Positions 8,666 through 18,428 of a stretch of 64,000 nucleotides of DNA are shown here, one piece after another; positions within the stretch are counted from its first letter, which is position 1; each line of letters begins with the position of its first letter. Below the pieces are notes generated by a model. That model was given only the letters and a program-made list of their open reading frames with translations. It did not search any database and had not been told where the DNA came from. This DNA is from Bacteroidia bacterium (GTDB lineage: Bacteria; Bacteroidota; Bacteroidia; J057). The stretch is taken from NCBI GenBank assembly GCA_033391075.1, contig JAWPMV010000001.1, forward strand, positions 7,130,001-7,194,000, in the 5' to 3' direction. Position numbers and translations under genes: made by a program.

Positions 8666-10123
8666 ATGAAGAAGCTGCTGCTATCTTTTATTCTCATTTT
8701 ACTTATTTTTTCTCTCTCTGCACAAGAAGGCAAAGACATCAATATTGGTAAATCTTATGTATTAAAGTCTGAAATCCTGAAAGAGGATCGGCCATTCTCT
8801 GTGTATTTGCCTGCGGGCTATTCGCCTACAGGAAATCCTACACCTGTTATGTACCTCCTGGATGGAGATTACCATTTTCATCATACAACGGGAGTTGTTC
8901 ATTTTCTCTCAACGCAGGGACGTATGCCGGAGATGATCGTAGTTGCTATCCCTAATACTACAGATCGTACTCGTGATCTAACGCCTGAGATTCTGAAGGA
9001 TGAGCAAGCCAAAAAGAATTTCCCCACAGGTGGCCAAGCCAATAAGATGCTGAGCTTCATCAAAGATGAGCTCATTCCCCATATAGCCAAGCAATACAAT
9101 ACGAGCCCTTATACCATGTTGATCGGACACTCTTTTGGAGGAATTTTCGCCGTAAATGCCTTCCTTGAAGAACCCGACCTTTTTGATTCCTATATCTCCA
9201 TTAGTCCCAGTATGTGGTGGGATAATCAGAGTTTGGTGGAGAAAGCTGAAAAGTTTTTGGATGAAAAGCCGGAGCTGAATACCTACTTCTACATGACAAT
9301 GGGAAATGAAGGAGGGACTATGTTGGGAGGAGCTATGAAGCTGGCGGCCTTATTTGAAGAGTATGAAGGCGAAGATTTCAATTGGGATTTCAAAGTGATG
9401 GAGGAAGAAACCCATGGTTCAGTTCCTCATAGGAGTACTTACTATGGATTGGAGAAGATTTTCAAGGAATGGTACAGCGCTGATGTGGTAGAGCTTTATC
9501 AGACAGGGGGAATGGAGGCTTTAGAAAAGCACTATGCTATGATTTCAGAAAAACTGGGATATAGCTGGAAGATAGATGAAGCCCGAATGAATACATTGGG
9601 TTATCAATTGATTGGCAAAGGCAAGCTTAGGGAAGCCAAAGAGGTTTTTGCCAGAAATATAAAGGAACACCCCAAATCTTTCAATACCTATGACAGCATG
9701 GCCGAAGCCTATATGGCCAATAAGGAGAATGATAAAGCCATTGAGTATTACAAAAAATCTCTGGCAATCAATCCTGGCAATGCCAATGGAGTTGCGATGC
9801 TGAAAAAGCTGGGTCTCGACTATGACCCTATGTCCATGAAACTGGATTTGTCTGCCAAGAAGCTGAAGAAATATGAAGGTAAATACAAAACGCCTATGGG
9901 AGTTGTTGAGGTGAGTGTCGTTGATGATAAGCTCATGGCTAAAGTCAAAGGCGGATTTCCTCAAACAGAAATGATTCCTTTTCCGGATGAAGTATTCCTC
10001 GTCAAATCCTTAAACTCTGTGGTTCAGTTTGAGGTGAATGATAAAGACGAAGTTAATAGCTTTACCGCCCAGCAAGGCATCGGACAGATGATGAAAGGAG
10101 TGAGATTGGAAGGAGCGGAATAA
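8666..10123 (+). CDS. Secreted esterase with TPR and C-terminal beta domain
   Basis: A 485-residue protein. The start at 8666 gives a signal peptide (MKKLLLSFILILLIFSLSAQ). Residues about 25-275 form an esterase D/Fes-type alpha/beta hydrolase: MYLLDGDYHF strand, the nucleophile elbow GHSFGG, an ISPSMWWDN segment and a late ETHGSVPHRS carrying the probable catalytic His. TPR-like helices follow (AKEVFARNIKEHPKSFNTYD and KAIEYYKKSLAINPGN). A C-terminal DUF3471-like beta module starts LKKYEGKYKTPMG. Similar three-part proteins in Bacteroidota act on small esters or siderophore-like compounds; the substrate here is unknown. It starts about 60 bp after the EAD-like gene and may be read through with it. 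Confidence 0.85.
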   Translation: MKKLLLSFILILLIFSLSAQEGKDINIGKSYVLKSEILKEDRPFSVYLPAGYSPTGNPTPVMYLLDGDYHFHHTTGVVHFLSTQGRMPEMIVVAIPNTTDRTRDLTPEILKDEQAKKNFPTGGQANKMLSFIKDELIPHIAKQYNTSPYTMLIGHSFGGIFAVNAFLEEPDLFDSYISISPSMWWDNQSLVEKAEKFLDEKPELNTYFYMTMGNEGGTMLGGAMKLAALFEEYEGEDFNWDFKVMEEETHGSVPHRSTYYGLEKIFKEWYSADVVELYQTGGMEALEKHYAMISEKLGYSWKIDEARMNTLGYQLIGKGKLREAKEVFARNIKEHPKSFNTYDSMAEAYMANKENDKAIEYYKKSLAINPGNANGVAMLKKLGLDYDPMSMKLDLSAKKLKKYEGKYKTPMGVVEVSVVDDKLMAKVKGGFPQTEMIPFPDEVFLVKSLNSVVQFEVNDKDEVNSFTAQQGIGQMMKGVRLEGAE

Positions 10124-10143
10124 AGAATTAATTGTATAATAAA

Positions 10144-10178
10144 AGCGGGTACAGCTGATCAGATGTACCTGCTTTTTT
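10144..10178 (+). terminator. Intrinsic terminator after the esterase gene
   Basis: AGCGGGTAC (10144-10152) pairs with GTACCTGCT (10165-10173), with one G-T position, and is followed by a T run. It overlaps the 3' end of the convergent pbpC gene. Confidence 0.78.
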
Positions 10179-12570
10179 ACTTTCCTTTCTCTACAATTTC
10201 GAATTCTTTTTCTAGTATTTCACCAAACTCATCAACGCAAACCAATTTATGCAATCCTAACTGCGGTGCCAGGGGCATTTTATGTTCGTCGCGTGTCTCC
10301 CCGAGGAATTCTCCATTTAGGTGCCAGAACACTCGTACAGAAGAAATCTTATGTGCGAGTTCAAAAATTGCATTGCTGCGTTTTCCATCTAAGCCATAGG
10401 GGATAAAGATTCTTGCATCGTGCCGAGGGTAGATCCAATCCATAGATGGATTCTGAGTGTTTGCATTACTTACTTCACAACCTTCTCTGAAAGGCGGTGG
10501 AGATTTGTAAGCCAAATTCCCTTGAACATAAAACCGTTCCATAGCTGGAGGTAACACAAAAAAGGGCGTGTGCTTGATCTCCGAAGGGGAAATACAAGAG
10601 CTATTTACCTGCCAGTTAAGGGAAGGATCCAGATGGAAATTTTTATGATAGGGACATGCAAGCGTTTTTAAACCTGATTTTTGTACCCAGGAGCTATCCC
10701 GGGATTCACAAATCGTGGAAGCCCGATATCCACTTTCTTTGCAGACGGGAATTTTTGCCATTTCGTCGAAAGGTTGGAAGAACCATTTATCAGAACGAGG
10801 AAGGGCATTGAAAATATCAAATAAAATGGGGGCAGCTGCATGCAAGCCAACCAGGCCAGGTCTTCCTTCACCGTCAGCATTTCCGGCCCAAACGGCTACT
10901 ACATAATCGGGAGTACAACCCACGGCCCAGGCATCTCTGAAGCCAAAGCTTGTACCCGTTTTCCAGGCAATATTTGCTCGGTGCGACAGCTGGTCTCGAA
11001 TCTGATCTTCATGGGGTCTCAAAACTTTTTTCATGGCTTCAAAGGTGTGCCAGATTGCTGAAGCGCTTAAGGGAGGATGCTTGACAAGTTTTTCTGAATG
11101 CTCAGAGGCCGGAATGGTGGTATAAGAATTTCCTTTCAAATAATTAGGTGGCCGATAAATCTCCGGGTCGTATCTACCGTTGTAATGGGGGTAGTTTTTG
11201 AGGGTTCGGGCCATTCCTCCGTACATTTTTGCCAGGTCCCAAAGGCTGGTTTCTGCTCCTCCTAAAATCAAGGTGAGTCCGTAATTTGCGGGAGCTCGAT
11301 CCAGGGTACTCATGCCGACTTCTTGGAGTTTATGGTGGAATTTAGCGATTCCGTAATCTCTGAGCATATGAACAGCTGGGACATTGAGAGACTGCGCTAA
11401 CGATTGATCGGCCTGCACGGCGCCTAAAAAGCTTCGGGTAAAGTTTAGGGGGCGGTATCCATTAAAATTGGTAGGGATATCAGGAATAAGGGTTTTGGGG
11501 AGAATTTCACCTTCGTGCAAGCGAGAGGCATACAACAATGGTTTCAGGATGCTACCGCTACTTCTTCGCGCCTGGATGATGTCTACAAACCTTCCGTCAT
11601 CTCCTTTTCCCTGAGGGTTCATGATGTTGCCCGCATAAGCTTTGATGTCTCCACTTTCTACTTCTATGATTAAAGCTGCTGCATTTCCTATGGCATTTTC
11701 CCGAAGAATTTTCCCATGGCGTTTTAGAACCTGGTTTACTTTAAGCTGCAATGGTTTGCTGAGAGTTGTATATACCTGGGCACTACTAGCATCCTTTTTT
11801 GAACTGTTATGGGTTTGAAGTAGATGAAGTGCGTCCTGAGCAATCGGAAATGTTTTTAAAGGAAGAGGTTCAAATACCGAAAAGGACCACGTAGTTGAAT
11901 CAATCTCTCCATTTATGTAAAGTTTTCTTAAAAGGGTATTCCTTTTTTTCAATAATTCTTCTCGATTACGATTGGGGTTCACCAATGCGGGACTATTTGG
12001 GAGTACTGCCAGCATGGCTGATTCTGCCCAACTTAATTTGGAAGGTTCTATTCCAAAATACCGCCAGGCAGCCGTTTCTAATCCAACTACATTTCCTCCA
12101 AAAGGGGCATAGGTACTATAATACCTAAGTATCTCCTTTTTGCTATACCTCAATTCAAGGCGTATAGCTTTTAGTAATTCCAAGATTTTTTCGCCATAGG
12201 TTCTTTCTTGCCCTTTTCGAGAAAGTCGGATTAGCTGCATGCTAAGTGTGCTAGCCCCGCTAATAATTTTCCCTTCGCGAATATTCTGATAAATTGCTCT
12301 TCCCAGTGCTAGTATATCGACCCCTATATGATGTTCAAAGCGTTTGTCTTCATACGTTTTAAGGCAAATGACAAATTTCTTTGGCACACGTTTAATTAAT
12401 GGAAATCGCCATTGCTCATCCTTGGCAATAGTTGCACTTAGCAGTTCTCCATTTTCATCATAGAGAACGGATGAATTAGGTTCAATAAAAATAGGTTCAG
12501 GAAGGCACTGGTAAAACCAAAGGTTAAATACCAATGACAAAACTATCAGTAGCTTCCATTTTAGGTGCAT
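10177..12570 (-). CDS. pbpC: Penicillin-binding protein 1C
   Basis: A 797-residue class A penicillin-binding protein. An N-terminal membrane anchor (about residues 5-22) is followed by a GT51 transglycosylase domain (about 40-215; catalytic Glu74 in YEDKRF, then GASTLSMQL near 105). Next comes a transpeptidase domain with SxxK at Ser340-Lys343, SLN at 394-396 and KTGTS at 537-541. The C-terminal BiPBP-type beta domain (about 700-797) has DWIYPRHDARIFIP and LNGEFLGETRD. It polymerises and cross-links peptidoglycan in the periplasm. All active-site motifs look intact. The alpha-2-macroglobulin gene 33 bp upstream on the same strand is its usual partner, as in the E. coli pbpC-yfhM pair. Confidence 0.93.
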   Translation of the reverse strand: MHLKWKLLIVLSLVFNLWFYQCLPEPIFIEPNSSVLYDENGELLSATIAKDEQWRFPLIKRVPKKFVICLKTYEDKRFEHHIGVDILALGRAIYQNIREGKIISGASTLSMQLIRLSRKGQERTYGEKILELLKAIRLELRYSKKEILRYYSTYAPFGGNVVGLETAAWRYFGIEPSKLSWAESAMLAVLPNSPALVNPNRNREELLKKRNTLLRKLYINGEIDSTTWSFSVFEPLPLKTFPIAQDALHLLQTHNSSKKDASSAQVYTTLSKPLQLKVNQVLKRHGKILRENAIGNAAALIIEVESGDIKAYAGNIMNPQGKGDDGRFVDIIQARRSSGSILKPLLYASRLHEGEILPKTLIPDIPTNFNGYRPLNFTRSFLGAVQADQSLAQSLNVPAVHMLRDYGIAKFHHKLQEVGMSTLDRAPANYGLTLILGGAETSLWDLAKMYGGMARTLKNYPHYNGRYDPEIYRPPNYLKGNSYTTIPASEHSEKLVKHPPLSASAIWHTFEAMKKVLRPHEDQIRDQLSHRANIAWKTGTSFGFRDAWAVGCTPDYVVAVWAGNADGEGRPGLVGLHAAAPILFDIFNALPRSDKWFFQPFDEMAKIPVCKESGYRASTICESRDSSWVQKSGLKTLACPYHKNFHLDPSLNWQVNSSCISPSEIKHTPFFVLPPAMERFYVQGNLAYKSPPPFREGCEVSNANTQNPSMDWIYPRHDARIFIPYGLDGKRSNAIFELAHKISSVRVFWHLNGEFLGETRDEHKMPLAPQLGLHKLVCVDEFGEILEKEFEIVEKGK

Positions 12571-12603
12571 TCTATCAATCTATATTTTAAGCGAGCAAGT
12601 AAA

Positions 12604-15600
12604 TTATTTGGTAATTGAAATTCTTCTTCTTTTACCTCTAATATACATTGAGCTATTGTACTTGGCCTTTAATTCAATTGGAGGAAACTCAAATTCTCCA
12701 ATGTATCCTGAATTTAATTGGACATAAAAGATTTTTTGAAAATCTGCTTCTTTACCCAGGTTGAAAAAAGTGCTTACCATTTGATCCTTAACTAATTGAT
12801 GAGTTGGAATACTTCCTGGATTGCATTCCGTTGAAATGATTTGAAAACCAGCAGGAAAATTTTGAATCAGGATAAGGTTATCTATGTCTTTCTGATTTCT
12901 ACTTCTGACTTTTACCTCTACGATTACATCGGTTCCCTGATCGAAAAAATTGCCCTGGACTTTTTTCCATGTATTTCGGTTAGAATTACACTGCCCCTCA
13001 TAATAGCTAACTTCCATGTTTAATTCTGATGAGCTCACCGAATCTATGCTTTCCTCCAGATTAATCTGTGGGGAGATCGCTTTAGATCCTTTGTTCTTGA
13101 GTTCTAGGGTTTGAATTTTTTGGTTGCCAAGTAAGCGATAAAAATTACCACTTTTAGTACTAATATTTATCCAGGGACCTGCATTTAGGCGATAATCAAA
13201 CTCCAATGGATTTAAGAAAGATTCAAGGGAATTATAATTCAGGATCGCGATCATGCTCATTGCCATTTCATGACTATTTAATTCATCTTTGCTCAACAGC
13301 TTATCTTGTAGAATTTGTAGAAGGGAATCTGCTGGTAAATTATTTCTAATAATGCCCATACTAAATAGCATCAGCGCTTTATCACGGATTTCAGATCCCA
13401 TGTTTGTTTCCCAGAAATCCATTATACTAATTCTAGCTGAAGAGAAATCACTAATAATACCCTCAGCCTGTTGAGGGCGGCCAATCTCATGGTATGCTGC
13501 TGCTAATAACCAATCAGCAAGTGGATGCTCAGAATCCCCAAAATTCAATTGATTCATGGATCTGACTGGTGCCTCTTTTGCAAGAGCTAACAAATACAAG
13601 CGGTAGGCCTGCATCAAACGGTCGTTTTGATCCCAACTATATGCCTTTCCTTTTTGAAAGGAAATCCACCTTTGAAAGAAAAAAGGATCTACTTTATATC
13701 CTGCCTTTTCAGCCTCCAGCATAAAGTGTCCGGCATAATTCGTCAACCAATCATAATTCTGATATGAATTTTTCCAATAACTAACGGCCCCATTTTCTAA
13801 TTGATATTCTTGAATCTTTGCAATGCTTGAGTTAATTGCGTTTACATAAGATTTTTGTACCTCTTTATCAATCGAAGGATTAGCAGCTAAATAAATTAGA
13901 GGAAAACTTTTTGAAACAATGATCTCAGCATTTGTTTCTGGAGAATTCTTTAATTGAGATAGTCTTCTGTTCCAACCCCGTAAGATAGGGGGATTAACTT
14001 CAAGGTATAGATTACTGTTTATGGATTCTTTTGCCCAGGGAATTGTAGCCTTCCAGCTTTCTCCAGGGCTAATGGAAGGCGGATTAATTATTTTACTCTG
14101 AACTCTGTTTGGAGAAACAACATTTAAGGCAGTCTCATAACTATCTTTGTTTGAACCGGACCTGACGTTAATTTTTATTCCAGCTGACCCTGTTTTGTTC
14201 TTTGTTTTTAAGTTAAAGAATATGGTTTCTGTGCCTGATTCTGAAAATGAAACAAGCTGATTCATTTTTCCATTTGACTCAAATAAACCTGTTGGCTTAA
14301 GAAATACTTCCACATCTTTGATTCCATCAACATTGGCAAATACCGTAACGGGGACACTTATTTCCTCATTTGGTCCCATATTGCTCGGTAATTCGCCTAA
14401 GACCATCAATGGCAAAGATAATCTGCTGATTTGCTCATCGGATCCATAGGCTTTTCCACTACGGGCGATAAGCATGGTTTTCAAGGTACCTTTTGAGTTC
14501 CCAATAGGAATTTTATGGATTCTCTTATTATTTTTTCCCGCTTCTAAAAAGAATGGCCCCTTAAATATTACTACAGGTTTAAATCGGTCTATATCAGCAT
14601 CCGGTGGTTTCTCTCCCATATCACCTCCTCCAATACTTACTACATTATTTACCGGAGAATTTAAACTGAGGTATTTGTACATATCGAAACTTCGAACCTT
14701 TAAGGCTTCTTTCTGGTAGAATGTTTCATAAGGATCAGGGGTTTCAAATTCAGAAATGTCCAACAAACCTTTATCTACTATAGCGAGTGTATAAGTCATG
14801 GCTTTTCCAGACCTTTCACTCACTTGAATTGATGCCACTTGATTAGGGCGAAGTTGATTGGGCATACTTATTTCCGGCTCCAGAATAGTATTAGGGTCTT
14901 CTACCTGAATGGGAATAATTCCATAAAGCCGAATAGGACGGTCATTTTTTGTCTCTTTATGTCCTTGAATCAAGGTCACATGAGCATATACATTGGGGGA
15001 CATACTTAAATCTGTCTGAATTCTTGTAGTATTCAATCCAGCATGGGTCTTTTCCCAGAATGAATGTAAAACATTATTTCCTGATTCAAGGCTAATCAGT
15101 GCACGTCCATTTTCTGTACCTTCAAAATTGAGTTCAATTTCTTCCCCAAGTTGATATTTGGTTTTCGAAGAAAAAACGTTCAGGACTAGTTCTTCGTTTT
15201 CGAGATCAAGCCTTCCTTCATTATCTATTGATGACAATAAAAGCCTGCTTGTATGATTGCTTGATGGATTGCTTACAATTAATTCAAAATAACCTTTTTC
15301 ACGAATAATAAAGTTCCAACTGGCTCTACCCTTGGCATCCGTTATTAGTTTCTGGCTTAATGATTTATAAGGTTTCGAATTGTGGGCACTGTTGAAATTA
15401 TTACTACTTCCTTTATAAGCTGTAGAAGTCTGATCATGCCATATGTTTGGGGCGATGCTATTAATATTGACTTCAACTTCTCTGTTTTTTACTCGTCGCC
15501 CTTTTGAATCAACCACAACAATATTTGCCATATATTCCATCCACCCGTTTAGGTGGGCTCTTTGGTCTTCCATAACCAGCGTTTTGGGCGGACCTGTCGG

Positions 15601-18243
15601 AGAAAGGTAGACCCCAACATATTCCGAATGCTGATATACCTTTCGGGTATATCTTCTAAAACTATATCGTCCTCCAGGTTCAAATACCCTGACCTTGTAA
15701 ATCTCTGAAAGAATACCTGGCCACTTTCGGGCTTCTGGTTCTGATTTTGAAAAGTTTTCTTCAGGTATCCCCGCGTCCAGGATCCCTTGATCATTGGTAT
15801 GATTCTCAGCCTGTACGGTAGAGAAATATTCTCTGTATTCGCCAAATCTGACATCTTCAAACGAATAATCCGGGAAGGATTCAAAGGAAGTAACCAGCCT
15901 TTTTATGGTTACTTCCGTTCGGGATTTTAAGTTTTTTGCGGCGGCTCCCCCATTTAACCAACTAATTCTTAAGGGTTCTTTGAAGGGATCACCCTTAAAT
16001 TCTAACCGACTAGGGTAGAAGGTCTCAACTTTCAATAATTTATCGAAAACAGTTCCTCCTACTCTTATTCTGAACAAATACTTTCCGGGAACTGCATTTG
16101 GACTGGTATACGGGTGGAAAGCGTACACCCCATTTTTCCCTTGATAGGTTTGAGTCTCACTTATCAACAGCTTAGTATGAGGATCATGAAATTGCATGAT
16201 CACGGGATGCCCTTTTGGTAAGACTTTCTCTTCATCCTCTAAGATGAAACTTATATGCATAGTGTCACCTGGGCGCCATAAGCCTCTTTCTCCGTATATG
16301 TATCCTTTTAGCCCCCGATGGTATGTATTACCTCCTATCTTGAATTCAGTTAATTCAAGGGCATTGGCATTGTCGAGTTTCAGATAACCTCTTTGTTTGT
16401 CTTTTTTTGCTATCAGTAGAAAAGGCTTATTAGGAATGAGGTTGGGTTTTTTCGGGAAATTGACCACCGCTTTCCCTTCTGCATTTGTTATTCCGTTAGC
16501 AATAAATTGCTGTGTATAGTCATAAAGTTCTATTTCAACTCCCTTTACAGGTTCTGTGGTATTTAAATCTGTTACGAAATAGTGCCCTTCATCTTCCCCT
16601 TGTTTGGCAATAATTCCCAGGTCAGAAGCTAAAAAAAGGTAGCTCCTAGAGGGTTTTCGACTGGTGTAGTACAATTCATAGCAGGGTTCACTTCTTTGGA
16701 TTGTCCTCGGTGAGAATAAAATATCATTAAACGAGTCATCATCTTTCCAAACGGTATCTTCAGCGGAAGTATACCTATGTTTATACCAAATTGAGGGAAG
16801 TTTTAGCATATCTGCATGCTTCCCGTTTTCCTCAATCACTTCATTACATTGTCCTACATAATGTTCACGGCGATATCCTAAGGTGATCTCATATATTGCT
16901 CCTGGGTCAAGATTGACATAGGCTGAAAGATCCAGGGTGAATGGTTGTAATTTTGTGAAGTCCCGACTTGCATAATCTGTTAGAGCAACTGTTTTTCTTA
17001 ATGCAAGTTTACCAACACGCAGGAGATCTTCATCGTAACGATAAGTGCTGTATTTTGATTCTATACTAACCAGTTCTTGGGTTTGAAGAAACTGGGGAAT
17101 ATTGTTTTCAAATATTTTTATAATCCTAATATCAATTGCCTTCAGATTTCGAGCTTGAAATCTGATAGGGATTAAGTTGCCGGAGCTCGGAATAATCGAA
17201 TGATGTGGATCACCCAACAATACTACTTCAGGCTCTTTGGATCCGAATGCGAGGGTTTTTGTAAATACTTTTTTTAATGGTGCACCGGATATAGTTTTAA
17301 TTCCAGGCCTTACCAATAATTTAAAATCGCCATCCAGGTGTTTAGATGGATAGACATGTATACGATTACCCTCTATTCGTGTAGTGGCTTCAACATCAGC
17401 CAATTCAATTAAACCTTTTAAGTCCTGATCGAGATCAAGTAGGTCAGAAAATTCAACAGTCAGGTATTGGTCAGGTGCAAAAAAGCTATGTACTTTATGA
17501 ACAACAAATTTGTCCTTTGAGGGAATTAGAAAATTCTGGCTACCTTCCGTGTCTACGCCCACTTTATTTCCATCCCAGCTTATGGAAAGCTCTTGATCCA
17601 AGTCTCCTCGTTTTACTTTCTCTATACTAAAATGATGGGTTTTAAGATCTTTCTGGTGATTCCAATTTATATTCAATTCATCCCCCTTAGCGGTTTCAGC
17701 TTGAAGGACGAATTTCACCATAGTTGTGTCAGATTGCTCAGACAAACTAATAACTCCTTCAAGTATTTGCCACTTTTCTCTTCCCTGCTGGCTAGCCTTT
17801 AGGGCTTTGAATCTTATATCCATTCGTTTAGGTCCGGTCCAAAAACCAAACTTAAAGTATTCGGGGGCCTGGGCGATGAGATTACTTACCTTTAATTTTC
17901 CCTTGTAGAATTGAGCTTCATTTAATGGGGTAGATGGCTCAAAAGCAATGGTTCGTTTATCTATCCAGAACGCTTTTCCCTTTATTTTTGGATCAAAATG
18001 AAAGAGTTTTTCATTGATATCCTTTCCTAATTCTTCGGAACTAACCATATCCTCAAGGAATCTCACCTTTAAGATAGAATTAGATGAAAGTTCTCCTGCA
18101 GTATATGCGCTTAAGTATGTATCAAATGCAGGATCATAATTCATGTATTCTTCTAAATCGCTGTCCCTATTTAGAATAAGAAATACGGAAAGAAATAGGA
18201 GGGCAATAAGGCCCACAGTTAATTTTTTGGTAGTAGTATTCAT
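12604..18243 (-). CDS. Alpha-2-macroglobulin family protein, thioester lost
   Basis: An about 1,879-residue bacterial alpha-2-macroglobulin. The start at 18243 puts the membrane anchor (KKLTVGLIALLFLSVFLIL) near the N-terminus; an ATG 18 bp earlier is also possible. A string of macroglobulin-like beta domains follows. It includes an MG2-type region (RGLKGYIYGERGLWRPGDTMHI, which is diagnostic), a bait-like region, the A2M domain (FKGPFFLEAGKNNKRIHKIPIG) and a helical thioester-type domain. Where the CLEQ thioester normally stands (YPYGCLEQ), this protein reads SPETNAEI with Asn encoded at 13930-13932, so the covalent trap is missing. The family traps proteases in the periplasm and works beside PBP1C in envelope defence. 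The trap here would have to be steric. Confidence 0.9.
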   Translation of the reverse strand: MNTTTKKLTVGLIALLFLSVFLILNRDSDLEEYMNYDPAFDTYLSAYTAGELSSNSILKVRFLEDMVSSEELGKDINEKLFHFDPKIKGKAFWIDKRTIAFEPSTPLNEAQFYKGKLKVSNLIAQAPEYFKFGFWTGPKRMDIRFKALKASQQGREKWQILEGVISLSEQSDTTMVKFVLQAETAKGDELNINWNHQKDLKTHHFSIEKVKRGDLDQELSISWDGNKVGVDTEGSQNFLIPSKDKFVVHKVHSFFAPDQYLTVEFSDLLDLDQDLKGLIELADVEATTRIEGNRIHVYPSKHLDGDFKLLVRPGIKTISGAPLKKVFTKTLAFGSKEPEVVLLGDPHHSIIPSSGNLIPIRFQARNLKAIDIRIIKIFENNIPQFLQTQELVSIESKYSTYRYDEDLLRVGKLALRKTVALTDYASRDFTKLQPFTLDLSAYVNLDPGAIYEITLGYRREHYVGQCNEVIEENGKHADMLKLPSIWYKHRYTSAEDTVWKDDDSFNDILFSPRTIQRSEPCYELYYTSRKPSRSYLFLASDLGIIAKQGEDEGHYFVTDLNTTEPVKGVEIELYDYTQQFIANGITNAEGKAVVNFPKKPNLIPNKPFLLIAKKDKQRGYLKLDNANALELTEFKIGGNTYHRGLKGYIYGERGLWRPGDTMHISFILEDEEKVLPKGHPVIMQFHDPHTKLLISETQTYQGKNGVYAFHPYTSPNAVPGKYLFRIRVGGTVFDKLLKVETFYPSRLEFKGDPFKEPLRISWLNGGAAAKNLKSRTEVTIKRLVTSFESFPDYSFEDVRFGEYREYFSTVQAENHTNDQGILDAGIPEENFSKSEPEARKWPGILSEIYKVRVFEPGGRYSFRRYTRKVYQHSEYVGVYLSPTGPPKTLVMEDQRAHLNGWMEYMANIVVVDSKGRRVKNREVEVNINSIAPNIWHDQTSTAYKGSSNNFNSAHNSKPYKSLSQKLITDAKGRASWNFIIREKGYFELIVSNPSSNHTSRLLLSSIDNEGRLDLENEELVLNVFSSKTKYQLGEEIELNFEGTENGRALISLESGNNVLHSFWEKTHAGLNTTRIQTDLSMSPNVYAHVTLIQGHKETKNDRPIRLYGIIPIQVEDPNTILEPEISMPNQLRPNQVASIQVSERSGKAMTYTLAIVDKGLLDISEFETPDPYETFYQKEALKVRSFDMYKYLSLNSPVNNVVSIGGGDMGEKPPDADIDRFKPVVIFKGPFFLEAGKNNKRIHKIPIGNSKGTLKTMLIARSGKAYGSDEQISRLSLPLMVLGELPSNMGPNEEISVPVTVFANVDGIKDVEVFLKPTGLFESNGKMNQLVSFSESGTETIFFNLKTKNKTGSAGIKINVRSGSNKDSYETALNVVSPNRVQSKIINPPSISPGESWKATIPWAKESINSNLYLEVNPPILRGWNRRLSQLKNSPETNAEIIVSKSFPLIYLAANPSIDKEVQKSYVNAINSSIAKIQEYQLENGAVSYWKNSYQNYDWLTNYAGHFMLEAEKAGYKVDPFFFQRWISFQKGKAYSWDQNDRLMQAYRLYLLALAKEAPVRSMNQLNFGDSEHPLADWLLAAAYHEIGRPQQAEGIISDFSSARISIMDFWETNMGSEIRDKALMLFSMGIIRNNLPADSLLQILQDKLLSKDELNSHEMAMSMIAILNYNSLESFLNPLEFDYRLNAGPWINISTKSGNFYRLLGNQKIQTLELKNKGSKAISPQINLEESIDSVSSSELNMEVSYYEGQCNSNRNTWKKVQGNFFDQGTDVIVEVKVRSRNQKDIDNLILIQNFPAGFQIISTECNPGSIPTHQLVKDQMVSTFFNLGKEADFQKIFYVQLNSGYIGEFEFPPIELKAKYNSSMYIRGKRRRISITK

Positions 18244-18428
18244 AACAGGTAAGTCTTCCATTAGATAAAATACCTATTAATATGGGAAACTCATAAATTC
18301 CGATTTGATAAAAGGATTTAATTATTCGGAATGATTTTTTTTCTATATTATTAATCTTGAGCTACTATTTCCTATATAAGTAGGCTTTTAGTTAAACAAG
18401 GTGATTCAATCATCTACATATATCTGTC

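Noticed and set aside
15549-15884. 111-residue minus-strand frame inside the alpha-2-macroglobulin gene
   Set aside because: It is an alternative frame of a clearly coding region.
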